A stretch of 64,000 nt of DNA from CAVWXT01 sp963759115 (GCA_963759115.1 CAVWXT010000001.1:806001-870000); one strand, 5' to 3'. Counted from the first letter of the stretch, positions 30,049 to 40,135 are shown. Notes: a model not told the origin generated them from the sequence alone. Numbers and translations are program-made.

Positions 30049-30306
30049 TCAGGCAGAGGAGGCTTCCGTGCTTTCGATGGCCTTGGAGATATGGTCGATG
30101 GCCTGTCCGACCGTCTGAATCTTCTCGGCCACGTCGTCGGGGATGTTGATGTCGAACTCCTCTTCGAGTTCCATCACCAGTTCGACCGTATCCAGGGAAT
30201 CGGCGCCCAGATCGTTGACGAACGACGTTTCGCGGGTGATCTGGTCTTTGCTGACGCCAAGCTGCTCGGCAACGATATCAATGACGCGCTCTTGAACTGA
30301 GGCCAC
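30049..30306 (-). CDS. acpP: Acyl carrier protein
   Basis: 85 residues from GTG 30306, chosen because GGAGGA lies 8 bases upstream; the longer frame to 30429 lacks a ribosome site. The phosphopantetheine serine is in GADSLDTVELVMELEEEF. Acidic helices are typical. It carries growing acyl chains to FabD, FabF and FabG encoded beside it. Slight Ser/Ala tail. Confidence 0.95.
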   Translation of the reverse strand: MASVQERVIDIVAEQLGVSKDQITRETSFVNDLGADSLDTVELVMELEEEFDINIPDDVAEKIQTVGQAIDHISKAIESTEASSA

Positions 30307-30546
30307 CGTAAGGGTCCTCCTGCTACCACGTATTTCTTGGGGGACGCACTCCCGTGGCAATCCCCGCCGTAAAAGTCTCTCAATTCGCTGTGCGGGGCCA
30401 TAAACCTTGCGATTTACCCCACTTTCCATCCCAATCCCGCAACATTACCGGTTTTTGCCGTCCGTGTCCATATCTGTCCGGGTTTTTTTCTGAGAATTGG
30501 CGGCATCACCGCTGGGAAAACGGATTCCCGCGGCGCCCGCGGTTTT

Positions 30547-31305
30547 TCAAACCGTGAGGCCCCCGTCGACGGTCAGGACGTGGCCGGTGATGAACGATGC
30601 CGCATCACTGGCCAGGAAGAGCACGGCGTCGGCCACGTCTTGGGGGTCGCCCAGGCGGCCCAACGGAATCTGCTTGCGGACTTCTTGGAGGATTTCGTCG
30701 CCCAGGGCCGCGGTCATGTCGGTGGCGATGAACCCGGGGGCCACCGCATTGACGGTGATGTTGCGGCTGGCCAATTCGCGGGCCACGGTCCGGGTCAGTC
30801 CGATCACCCCCGCCTTGGAGGCCGAATAGTTGGCTTGGCCCGGGTTGCCCATCAGCCCCGACACGCTGGCGATATTGATAATCCGGCCCTGGCGGTTCTT
30901 CATCATTGGCCGGGCGGCGGCGCGGGTGAAGAGGAACGTGCCCCGCAGGTTGATGTTGAGCACGGCGTCCCATTGCTCATCCTTCATGCGGATGATCACG
31001 TTGTCGCGGGTGATGCCGGCGTTATTCACGAGCAGGTGCAAGGTGCCCCACAACTTGACAACCTCGTCGACCGCTTCACTGACGCGGGCGCTGTCGGTGA
31101 CGTCGCAGGCGACGGGCTCGGCGGTTCCGCCGCCGGCACGAATGGCCGCTACGGTATCAGCCAGGCTCTCGACGTTGACGTCGATGCAGGCCACCTTGGC
31201 GCCCGCCGCGGCCAGCGTTTGGGCGATACAACGCCCCAGCCCGCGCGCGGCCCCGGTCACTAGCGCCACTTGTCCGTTCAGGTTGGTCGAAATTCGGCTT
31301 GTCAC
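30547..31305 (-). CDS. fabG: 3-oxoacyl-ACP reductase
   Basis: 252 residues from GTG 31305. NADP-binding TGAARGLGRCIAQ, NNAG in VNNAGITRDN, catalytic Ser-Tyr-Lys in IASVSG and YSASKAG. The C-terminus SFITGHVLTVDGGLTV is standard. Reduces beta-ketoacyl-ACP. Separated from acpP by 240 bp that includes a long leader, and from fabD by the group II intron. Confidence 0.95.
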   Translation of the reverse strand: MTSRISTNLNGQVALVTGAARGLGRCIAQTLAAAGAKVACIDVNVESLADTVAAIRAGGGTAEPVACDVTDSARVSEAVDEVVKLWGTLHLLVNNAGITRDNVIIRMKDEQWDAVLNINLRGTFLFTRAAARPMMKNRQGRIINIASVSGLMGNPGQANYSASKAGVIGLTRTVARELASRNITVNAVAPGFIATDMTAALGDEILQEVRKQIPLGRLGDPQDVADAVLFLASDAASFITGHVLTVDGGLTV

Positions 31306-31377
31306 GGTTGAGTTCTCAGTTCTTGGTTTTCAGTGGTCAGTTCTCAGAGGTTGTGAATTTTTCCAGAAACACCATTG

Positions 31378-31446
31378 TAGGAGGCGACTCCAGTCGCCGA
31401 TTGTGCGGCGCAACACTGGAAATTCGGCGACTGGAGTCGCCTCCTA
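31378..31446. repeat. 69-bp palindromic element with 23-bp perfect arms
   Basis: Arms 31378-31400 and 31424-31446 are exact inverted copies; the core is GGCGACTCCAGTCGCC. It ends exactly where the group II intron begins (31447). On either strand it would form a very strong hairpin and could serve as transcription barrier and as the landing site of the intron. Confidence 0.85.
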
Positions 31447-32232
31447 GTGCGCTTGTGAGTGTATCGAATCAGCAAGGTGCAAGTCCTTGTCGAAATTGGG
31501 TTTGAACTTCGTAACCGAAAGTAACTGCGTCCTCGTGAGAGGGGGTGGAGAGCAACTGAAGGTGAACGGCTGGTCCGCAGGATGACGAACTCGATTCGGC
31601 CGGTTGTCGTGGCGAGCCTGCTAGGAAAAGGCGAAGCCCAAGTGACGCTGTGGTCCTCGCAAGGGATGCGGTCGGCAGACCGCGCGGTAAGCTCCGGGGG
31701 GAAACCAAACCAAGCCCCAGAGGCGGCAACAGGTGGTTGGAGGCGGAACGGTCGGAAGGTTTGATACATGAAGCAAGGAGACCTGGGCGGGTACAAGGAC
31801 GAAGTTCATTGTCCCTGATAAGGATACGAAGAATCGACCGCCCAGGAGTCAGAGCGTCCATACGAGCGAGGAAGCGGGGCAATGCCCGTCGAGCAAAGGG
31901 ACGCAGGAAAGTGGATGAAACATGACGCACGGCCAAAACCACACCGTACCGCGAGTGTCGGCAACGACTAGCCACGACGGACTGCGTCAGGCACACGTAA
32001 CTTGGCTCAGATTGGCCGCACCGTCGATGTTGCATGTTGGTGGCCTTCCCGTGAAGGTCAGGGCCTTTCGCTTCTGCCGATCCCGAGAAGGAACCTTGTT
32101 TCCTTCCCGCGCTCGGTTCACCAATCCTCTACGAGGTAACACCACTAACCGGAGAGCCGGATGCGGGAAATCCGCCAGTCCGGTTCGGAGGGAGGGGAGG
32201 CCGGGAACTTAACCGGCCTTCCCTACCCCTAT
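31447..32232 (+). mobile_element. ORF-less group II intron
   Basis: The 5' end GTGCG is followed by the group II-type CAAGGTGCAAGTCCTTG helix. Domain V is at 32154-32186: GAGCCGGA pairs with TCCGGTTC, carrying the AGC triad, with an upper hairpin closed by a GAAA-type loop. Domain VI follows (GGCCGGGAACTTAACCGGCC with a candidate bulged A) and the 3' end is CTACCCCTAT. About 786 bp, no reverse transcriptase ORF, so movement would need a protein in trans. It lies between fabG and fabD on the opposite strand, immediately after a hairpin, so it is antisense to the fatty-acid operon. Confidence 0.78.
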
Positions 32233-32295
32233 CAATAAATTCACAAGCTCTCAGTGGTCAGGTCAAGACTGATAACTGACCACTGACGACTCCCT

Positions 32296-33204
32296 TCACA
32301 CTTCCACGCTTTGGCACGATGCCGTGCGGTCGATTCGCCGCAGCAGACCACGGAGCACGCGGCCCGGACCGACTTCATAGAACTGGTCGAATCCCTGCTG
32401 CAACAAGTAACGCATCGAGTCTTCCCATCGCACCGGCTGGAGGATTTGGCGGATGAGGATCCGACGGATGACTTCCGGGTCATCGTGGGGCAAGGCGTCG
32501 ACGTTCGAGATCACGGGGATGCGCGGCTTGTGCATGGGCACGTCGGCCAGGGCCTCGGCGCAACGCTCGTCGGCCGGCCGCATGATTTCGGTATGAAAAG
32601 CGCCGGCCACGGCCAGCGGCACGGCCTTCATGGCCCCGCACCGCTGGGCGATCTCGGCCGCCCGCTCGCAAGCCGCCAGACTGCCCGAAATGACGATATT
32701 GGCCGGGCACAACAAGTTGGCAATCTTGAGGATTTCGCCGTTGCGGGCCTTCTCGCAGAGGGCCTCAACCTGGACCTGCTCCAGCCCCAGGATGCTCACC
32801 ATGCCGCTGGGCGTGGCGTCGGCGGCGTCCTGCATGGCGGCGCCGCGGCGTTGGACGAGCATCAGGCCGTCTTCAAAATCCATGACCCCTGCGAATACCA
32901 TGGCCGTGTATTCACCCAAGCTCAGACCGGCCGTAGCTTCGCAGCCCAAAACCACGTCGGGCGATTCGGCGCGAAGCGACTCCAAGGCGGCCAGGCTGGT
33001 GACGAAGATCGCCGGCTGGCTATAGACGGTGGAATCGAGCTCGTCGGCGGGCCCCTCGAAGCAGAGTTTCGCCAGATCGTAGCCGAGCACCTCGGCAGCG
33101 CGATCGTAAAGGCGGCGGACAGCAGGCAGCGACTCGGCCAGCCGCTTGCCCATCCCCACCGTCTGCGCACCTTGCCCGGGAAATAGAAAAGCGATTCGGT
33201 TCAA
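32296..33204 (-). CDS. fabD: Malonyl-CoA:ACP transacylase
   Basis: 302 residues from TTG 33204, which overlaps the rpmF stop as TTGA and so fixes the start. MNRIAFLFPGQGAQTVGMG, nucleophile Ser in GLSLGEYTAM and His in GAFHTEIM are all family-typical. It loads malonyl units onto AcpP. Translational coupling with rpmF is likely. The intron and palindrome lie downstream, between it and fabG; plsX and fabH, usual neighbours, are not present here. Confidence 0.95.
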   Translation of the reverse strand: MNRIAFLFPGQGAQTVGMGKRLAESLPAVRRLYDRAAEVLGYDLAKLCFEGPADELDSTVYSQPAIFVTSLAALESLRAESPDVVLGCEATAGLSLGEYTAMVFAGVMDFEDGLMLVQRRGAAMQDAADATPSGMVSILGLEQVQVEALCEKARNGEILKIANLLCPANIVISGSLAACERAAEIAQRCGAMKAVPLAVAGAFHTEIMRPADERCAEALADVPMHKPRIPVISNVDALPHDDPEVIRRILIRQILQPVRWEDSMRYLLQQGFDQFYEVGPGRVLRGLLRRIDRTASCQSVEV

Positions 33205-33380
33205 GACTCGGTCTCGACAACTTTACGGCCCATATAGTGGCCACAGTTGGGGCAGACCACGTGCGTCGGCAGGGCGGTGCTGCACTGGGCGCAATAGGAA
33301 AGCTGCTTGGGCTTCTTGGCATCGTGTGCCCGGCGACTGCCGGTGCGGGCATTGCTCTGCCTACGCTTGGGGACGGCCAT
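33201..33380 (-). CDS. rpmF: 50S ribosomal protein L32
   Basis: 59 residues: MAVPKRRQSNARTGSRRAHD, then a zinc ribbon CAQC...CPNC and end GHYMGRKVVETES. ATG 33380 has no strong ribosome site. L32 genes commonly head fatty-acid gene clusters, as here. The TGA overlaps the TTG of fabD. Confidence 0.96.
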   Translation of the reverse strand: MAVPKRRQSNARTGSRRAHDAKKPKQLSYCAQCSTALPTHVVCPNCGHYMGRKVVETES

Positions 33381-33564
33381 AGTCTCATCTCGCTGGTCCA
33401 GGGGAAACCAAAAATCCTAAACTAGCCGCCCGTCGCTGTCAACCGAGGCAGGGCCGCTCTGACCGCCATTTCGCCATTTTCCGGGGCCGCCCGCTTTGGA
33501 GTGCGGCGATTTATCAGCCTTTTTCTAGGGCTTGTTAATTTTACCTTCTGTCGGCGGGGGCAGG

Positions 33565-35383
33565 CTACCGGAAGCGGAAGTCGAGTTCGAATCCATAGAG
33601 CCAGGGGATGCCTGGCGCGACGCCTTCGGCCCTGAGCTTGGCCGGCAAGTCTTCGTACTCGGCCCGCAGGCGTTCCGCGTTAGGAGCATTGTAGTAGGTA
33701 ACGAGGATGGTATTGTCCTTCACGCGGATGTCGCCGTCCAGTCCGCGGAAGATATCGGACGCCAAGTGTCTGGCATCCCAGTGTGCGAAGGGCTCTCCAA
33801 GTCGCTTGCGGAACTGATGGATCACGGTCTGCGCCACCAAGGCCGTCGTCATTTGGCCGTAACGGATGTTGGTGTTCATCGTGCCCGCCCGTCTCCAACC
33901 TAACGACTGGTCGAAGTTGAAGAACTCCTCGATGTGCCAGCGATGGGGATAATCGCGGGTGAGGGCGTCGACGCGGATCGCGGTCGGTGGTGGAGAAGAA
34001 GCCGTTGAACTGCCAATCCTCGGGCCGCTCTCCCTGGCGTTGCACGAGTTCGTAGTACGGGCCGCCGCGGCTATGGTGGGGCGTGTAGGGCAGGACTGCC
34101 GTGGCGTAGCCCGCCCAATGGCGCTTGAATACCTCGGCCGGAATCTGCCGCCAGCGCTTCCGGTCGCTCTGGCGGTTGGGGATGGGCGTGATGAGGTCGA
34201 AGGAGCGTCTCCGTATGGACGTGGTCTACCAGTTCCACGGCAAAGTGCTCCGTGTCGGCGGCCACCAACGTGTGCTCCGGCAGCGGGGCCAGGATTTCCC
34301 CGGCCATGCGCAGCAACTCAGGCGTCGCCTGGCTCACGGTCCGCGCGGAATTGGCCGCCGTGAAACAGACGCGGCTGCGCGCTGTCGCCATCGAGGCAGA
34401 AGAAGGTCTGCGCCGTCTTGATCGGCTTGGAGCCGCGCTCCTTCTGGCGCTTGCGCATGTGCCGCTGGCTGTAGCTCGGCGGCGCGGTGCGGGTCGATCA
34501 GCAGCAGTTTTCCTTGGTAATGCCCGGAGGCACGGCGGAGTTTTCCCAAGGCCACCTGCAGTTCCTCGGTGTGCGGCGACGCTCGTGCCGCCCAGCACCT
34601 CGTGGACCGCCGTGTCCTCCGGCCAGGAAGGGCAGTCCGTTGAGGGTCTCGAAGCCGCGGAGCGTCAGGCAACGCCCCTCGCGGAGCCCGTTGCTGCACA
34701 GCGCCGCTTCATGCACCAGTTGCAGCGCCAGGCGCGGTTCGATCCGCTCGGCGGGCTGTTGCGTCCAGGCGCGGAGCAGGTCCCACGTCCCCAGCCGCAG
34801 GTGTTCTGGGACCAACAGCCAGAGGCCCGCCATGTTGTCGCTGATCTTATCGGCCAGCCGCTGGCGGACGCCGCGTTCAATGCTCATCGGATCGCCTTCG
34901 ACGTGCTGGACCAGTTTATGGGTGATCCGCGCCTCGACGGGTTCGCTTTCCGGCCTGGGGCGGAACCTGTGGAGTTTTTTTTTGCAGGCCGTACTCGGCC
35001 AGCACCCTTTCCACGCTGCGGATGCTGATCGTCCAACCGCTCTGCACGAGCTTTTGGGCGATCACCTGCGGCGAAGCCTCGGGATCCAGAAAGCGGTGCC
35101 GCACCACTTGGCGGACAACTTCCGCCGTGCGGCGGTAATGGGTTTTCGGGCCGCGCTTCTGATTGTCCAGCGCCCGCGCGCCCTGTTTGGCGAAGGCGGT
35201 GCGGAGTTGGAAGTAGCGCTGGCGGCTATAGCCGAACTTGCGGGCGGCCTGGAGTGGCCCCAGGCCGTCGCATTCCCCTTCCGTGAGCATCAGCAGTTTT
35301 GGGGTGATATGGTCGTCGTCGGGGACCTTCAATTGACCGGCGAGGCCGACCAGGACGTGTTTCTTCCGATCGAACTGTGCCAT
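33565..35383 (-). CDS. DDE-type transposase of the 33494-35662 element (frameshifted)
   Basis: ATG 35383 follows GGAGGAGGCAGAC. The N-terminal part is a helix-turn-helix region (LQAARKFGYSRQRYFQLRTA; IRSVERVLAEYGLQKK). At a run of nine A (about 34975-34983) the frame moves and continues LHRFRPRPESEPVEARIT. Further shifts occur near 34600 and 34450. Later catalytic-domain pieces include LVAADTEHFAVELVDHVH, HRWHIEEFFNFDQSLGW and the end PWLYGFELDFRFR. About 600 residues if joined. The A9 shift may be natural slippage; the others are more likely errors or decay. Confidence 0.65.
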
Positions 35384-35470
35384 GTCTGCCTCCTCCATAA
35401 ACGCAGTGGGCTTGCCCGGCCGCGCGGCCGGTTCTTCTGCCAAGATGATAACAGGAAGGGGCACAAAAGG

Positions 35471-35550
35471 CTAATTAAATATGGCGGATTATGCCTCATT
35501 ACCTAACCATTTGCTGCGTATAGACTTACATTATCCGCCATTTTAATTAG
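35471..35550. repeat. AT-rich imperfect inverted repeat within the IS
   Basis: Arms begin CTAATTAAAT-ATGGCGGAT (35471) and end ATCCGCCATTTTAATTAG (35550). The 80-bp segment is far more AT-rich than its surroundings and lies upstream of the transposase start, so it may be a nested small element or the transposase control region. Confidence 0.55.
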
Positions 35551-35859
35551 TCTATCAAGTGCCCGGCGTGGCCAGTATCGCGACAAGAACCGGACGGCTT
35601 GCTATGATAGGGGCCAATCAATAAGCCCTAGAAAAAGGCTGATAAATCGCCGCACTCCAAAGGCGGCCGCTGCTGCAACCTGCGCCCCACGCCCGGCTCT
35701 TGCTGATCCCGGGGGCGGCGCGTTATATCGCTGGCGAATTCTCGCCTCTTGAGGAAGAATGTCGCTGCCCACCGTATTGCCTGCATTCGGTCAAAAATGT
35801 AAACTAAGGCCCTAGTTCGTCCTGGGGGACTCTCTTCCCGTTTACTCAGGAGGCGTCTC

Positions 35860-38800
35860 ATGTCGGAAGCATCGCAAGGCGCGAAGTGCGTGGTCTGCGG
35901 CCAGTTGTTGTCGGGCGAGCACGGGGACTGCCCTTCCTGCGGCGTGTCGGACGCCTGGCGAGAGTTGATTCAGGCGATGGAGTTCGCCCAAAGCCGGTTC
36001 GAACAATGGGCCAAGGACCAAACGATCGGCGGCGGACCGTTGCACGCCATCACTCAGGACTACAACCAGCAACGCCAGACCGCGAATCGGATGGCCCGCG
36101 AAGGCCGCCCGCTGCCCTCGGATGCCGTGCTGATGCCGGCCGACCGTTGCTGGAACTGTCGCGCCGCCGTGATTGCCGGGCGCGAGCATTGTGGCGGATG
36201 CGGCGTGCCGGTGAGCCGGTCGCAGGTGCAGACCTTGCGTTATTGGACCTACACGTGCCATCGGATCAAGTCGCACTGCGATGCCGGCCGGCTGCCCCTG
36301 GTCCAGGCGCATGCCTGCATGAACGACGCCAAGTCGCGCGATCGCCGCGCTGCGAAGTCGCCTGGAGCAGGATCGGGTGACCGGGGCGGTGGTGGTGGCG
36401 GAAGCCGTCGGCGGAGCGAAGCCGGCCGGCGGCCGAGCGTCAGCCTCCGTCGACTGCGGCCGATTCGCCTGCCGGCGCCGCCGCGCCGCGGATGCCTCGC
36501 CAGCCGCTTTGGGAAATCATCCTCGATCCGCGCACGATCCAATGGCTGCTGGGCCTTGGCGGCGTGCTGTTGGTGCTCGGACTGGTGATCTGGCTGGCGA
36601 CCTGGGATCTTCGAGAATCCCGTGGTGGTCGCCGTCGCCTTGGGCATCGGCAACGCCGCGGTGTTGGCCGGCGGCTGGGCCATCATCCGCTATTCGCCGC
36701 TATCAGACCGCCGGCCGCGCGATCACCTTGCTGGCCTGCCTGGTGATGCCGCTGAACCTCTGGTTCTACCACGCCAACGGCCTGATCACGCTCGACGGGC
36801 ATCTTTGGGTGGCGGCGTTGGTCTGCTGCGTGCTCTATCTTGGCCTCGGCGCTGGTGCTGCGCGATCACCTGTTCGTCTACGTGCTCAACGGCGGCATCG
36901 CCATGACCGGCCTGCTGATGCTGGCCGACGCCGGCCGGTTCTGGGAAATTGCCGCGCCGGCCGACGTTGCTGGTCGTCTTGGGCCTGATCTCGCATCCAC
37001 GTCGAGCGGGCGTTCCCCGAGACCGAAGGGCCGTTCTCCCGCCGGCGCTTCGGACTGGCGTTCTTCCAGTCGGGGCACGTGCTCTTGGCGGCGGGGCTGC
37101 TCTTGGTGTTGGGGGCCCAGATTGCCGGCGACTGGCTCTACAGGCCGCTCTTCGAGCCGCTCTACCAGCGTTGGCAGTCTCGGCCCGCCGGCCATCGTCG
37201 CCGAACGTTGGGGCCAGTTTCTCGCCCTGGCCCTGGTCCTGGCCGGGAGCCTACGCCTACTTCTACTCCGACATCGTGGTGCGGCGCGTGGGCCTGTACG
37301 TCTACCTGGCGGTGTTCACGCTGCTGTGGGCCGAAATGCTGGTGATCGAGTTGGTTGCCGTCAAGGTGACCGCCGAAGCGGCCATCATCGCCTTGGCCCT
37401 GACGGCCTTGGCCGCCAATCTCGCTCCAGCCCAAGCTGCTCCGCGGCTGGCAGAGCCGCGTCTCGCGCGGCGCCAAGCCCGACGGACTGGCCGCCGCGGC
37501 CTTGTCGCTGGTGCGGGCCGGCCAGCCGCTGGGCCTGTTCCTCAGCACGGTGCCCGTGCTGCTCGGGCTGGTCCTGCACCTGCGGGCCACCTACAAGCCG
37601 CTCGAACGAACTGTGGCACCTGCCCGGGCGGCGGGCCGTACGCCGTCACGTTGGCTCTACGTGGTGGCAATGTTCGTGACGGCCGTATCCTGCCGGGTCG
37701 GCGCACATCTCTACCGCCACACCATCCCTTGGCTGTCGTCCACGTACTTCTTCGGCACGGCGGCCGCCACGCTGACCGGCGCTGGTCGGGCTGCTCTCGG
37801 TGCTGGGCATCAGAGACCTGGGACGAATTGGCGCCGCTGGTGATGATCGTCCCGATCCTCTACATCATCGCCGCCCGGCTGTATCGCGGTCACACGCAGG
37901 AGAATCCCTTGGTGTGGGTGGCCCACGCCGGCCACCGGCGTGATGATCGCCGCCGTGCTGGCGGCCGCCATGCACCTGACGCCCGCAGCACGTCGTCGAG
38001 CCGGAAGTGGGCAAGCCGCTGAATCTGCTTGCTGGCGGCCTTCTTCGCCGAGGCGGCCGTGTTCTACGCCCTGGCCGCCGCCTTCCGCAAGCAAGGCTTC
38101 AACGTCTATCTCGGCACGGCCGCGGCCTGCGGCGCCGTGTGGCAACTCCTCCAATACTGGCAGGTCGGCGCCGAGTACTACACGCTCACCTTCGCCGTGC
38201 TTGGGGCTGGCGCTGCTGGTGTGCTACCGGTTGGCCGTGCTGGAATGGACCGGCCTGGTCGAACGCGGCGTTCCAATGCGCCAACGCCCTGATGTCGCTA
38301 TCGTTCGTGGCGGCCGCCCTGATTACGCTCAGCCGGCTGGCCACACGGCCCGGCGGCCATCCACTGGTCGCTCGTGTTCCTGCTGCTGGCGCTGATGGTG
38401 CTGAGCCTGCTGGCGGCGTGGCTGGTGCAACACGCGGCCTGCCGGCGGTGGTACATCGTCATGGCGATTGCCGAGGCCGGCCTGACCTTCATCACCCTGC
38501 ACGTCCTCAGCCACCTGACGCTCTGGGAGAAGCTGGAAATCTTCAGCGTGGTCGTCGGAACGGCGCTTGCTGGTGATCGGCCACGTCGGCTGGCATCGCG
38601 AGCAGGAGCAGCAAAGCGACCTGGTGAGCTTCAGCCTGTTGTTTGGCAGCCTGCTGGTGGGCGTGCCGCTGACGATCGCCGTGCTCATCCACCGCTGCCA
38701 GCCCATGCCGGAGTTCTCGACGCTCAACGAGCTGGGGATGCTCGCGGCGGGCATCATTCTGCTGGCCACGGGTTTCGTGTTCCAACTCCGCGCGACGACG

Positions 38801-39019
38801 ATCACCGGGGCGAGCCTGCTGCTGGTCTACCTGATTTCGCTGGTGCTGTTCATCAACATGCTGGAGAACGTGCAGACCGCCGCGATCTGGATGATGATCG
38901 GCGGGGCGGTGATTTTCGGCACGGCCATTTTACTGAGCATCTACCGCGATCGCCTGCTCACGCTGCCCGACAAAGTCCGCCGCCGCGAGGGCGTTTTCCG
39001 CGTGTTGAGTTGGCGGTAG
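35860..39019 (+). CDS. Giant zinc-ribbon polytopic membrane protein (22 frameshifts)
   Basis: ATG 35860 has AGGAGG at good spacing. Removing 22 single bases between 36340 and 38566 yields one protein of about 1045 residues. It has two N-terminal zinc ribbons (CVVCGQLL...CPSCG; CWNCRAAV...CGGCG), a helical cytoplasmic part (IAALRSRLEQ), then roughly 20 membrane segments starting WLLGLGGVLLVLGLVIWLA and ending MMIGGAVIFGTAILLSIY. Architecture is conserved in planctomycetes; function unknown. The last 450 bp and first 480 bp are clean. All breaks fit one extra base, and 22 agrees with the net frame change. Confidence 0.7.
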
Positions 39020-39033
39020 GCCGGGCGCCGCGG

Positions 39034-39264
39034 TCACATTGCGCCGTGGAGATAACGGTCGTGGTTGCGAGCCAGATCAGGCGGCAGGCCCTTGGCCGCG
39101 CCGACCAGTGGTTCTAACTGATCATAAAGGGTCGGTACGGATGGACCGTGCGGGTCCACGCGTGAATGCGGTAACAACTCGACCCGGACGCGCATTCCCT
39201 CGGGCAAGATGACAGGATCGTCAACGATCACTACGCCCTTTTCGACATGCCCATCGTATACCAT
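39034..39264 (-). CDS. Small antitoxin-like protein
   Basis: 76 residues from ATG 39264 with GGAG upstream. MVYDGHVEKGVVIVDDPVIL, PEGMRVRVELLP and the C-terminal ARNHDRYLHG match a short family frequent in planctomycetes and cyanobacteria, usually next to PIN-type toxins; no toxin is adjacent here. The N-terminal strand pair suggests a SpoVT/AbrB-like DNA-binding fold, which is inference. Confidence 0.65.
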   Translation of the reverse strand: MVYDGHVEKGVVIVDDPVILPEGMRVRVELLPHSRVDPHGPSVPTLYDQLEPLVGAAKGLPPDLARNHDRYLHGAM

Positions 39265-39583
39265 TGATTGTTCTCCGCGTCGCGCTCCGGTAGGACGATT
39301 ACATAACGGAATTATGCGTTTGACAAAGCACAGCCCCTGGTTGGGTGTGGGTGTCAGTTCGGGCGGGGTGCCACGAAGCCCGCGTGAAAGTTTCGTTGCC
39401 GATTTCCAGCCGGCCTTTTTGCCGCATAGGGTTATTGCCTTCGTCATGGCAGGGGTGTAGCGTAGGCGATAGGCAAACTCACCACTGAAGCGATTCAGGA
39501 ACGGGGCGGTGGTTCACCATTATGCCTTTTGTGGTTCTTCGATTTCAGGGCAACAACTCGCCCACTTCTCGAAAGGTCCGCCG
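39265..39583. other. Intergenic region with one arm of a distant inverted repeat
   Basis: 319 bp, no gene. TAACGGAATTATGC-TTTGACAAAGCA at 39304-39330 recurs inverted at 41520-41546 with one mismatch, so the interval with the membrane gene and IS lies between inverted copies. Confidence 0.5.
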
Positions 39584-40135
39584 ATGAGCGCAGGTGAGAG
39601 TTTGACGTTTCGACAATCGGTTTCGCTGGTGATTCTCGGCGCCGTTGTCGGCTTTGTTTGCTCAGTTGGAACAGTGTACGTTCAGACGCGACATCAGCGG
39701 GAGCAAATGCTGATGGAACGCCGCCTCGTCGCTATTAAGTAGTTCTCGGCATGCTACTACAGGACTGCAACTGACTTTCTGTCGAGGATCGAAGCCGCCC
39801 GGTCGGCGTTCGATGAATGCAAAAAAGCGAGGCAGCAAGGACAGCTTGCTGATGAAACGAAACTGCAAGCGTTGCTCGCGGCGAGTAGCACATTAGGCCA
39901 GCAGTACCGCGCGGGGACTGCGGACATGAATACACAGATAGCGGTCATAAACTCGGTTTTCCACACAAAATTCACGTTCTACAAGTTCAATTACCCACCA
40001 CCGAAGCCCAAGACAAGCGCGAACGTGACTGATGAAGTCGTCGAGTCTGCTCTCTCAAAACTGGAAAAAGATGTCGGCTTCCAAATGGACCACGGTGAAC
40101 TAATCCTTGGATCGCTTATTAAGGAGTTTCAGTAG
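39584..40135 (+). CDS. Small membrane-anchored protein with an in-frame amber codon
   Basis: ATG 39584 follows GAAAGG. An N-terminal membrane segment (SVSLVILGAVVGFVCSVGTV) precedes a coiled-coil-like soluble part (FLSRIEAARSAFDECKKARQ...). A TAG at 39740-39742 interrupts codon 53 but the same frame runs on for 130 more codons with consistent protein character, ending LIKEFQ at TAG 40133-40135. That last stop lies inside the IS; without the IS the frame would end LIKEFDNQ at a TAA just after 41467. Probably a pseudogene through the amber codon, unless the base is miscalled. Function unknown. Confidence 0.5.

Larger units (their letters stand above)
33494..35662 (-). mobile_element. Insertion sequence with 40-bp perfect terminal inverted repeats
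   Basis: 33494-33533 and 35623-35662 are exact inverted copies; the element is 2169 bp and holds one transposase locus on the minus strand plus an AT-rich hairpin (35471-35550). No certain target-site duplication is visible. Family not assigned. Confidence 0.85.

Noticed and set aside
33494..35662. Target-site duplication for the 40-bp-TIR element
   Set aside because: The flanks share only a GGCCGC-like word at different offsets; no exact direct duplication adjoins both ends.
13640..38570. Apparent association of frameshifts with GCTGG/CCAGC
   Set aside because: Several breaks (for example near 312, 1722, 21267) are far from the word, and it is frequent by chance in this GC-rich DNA.
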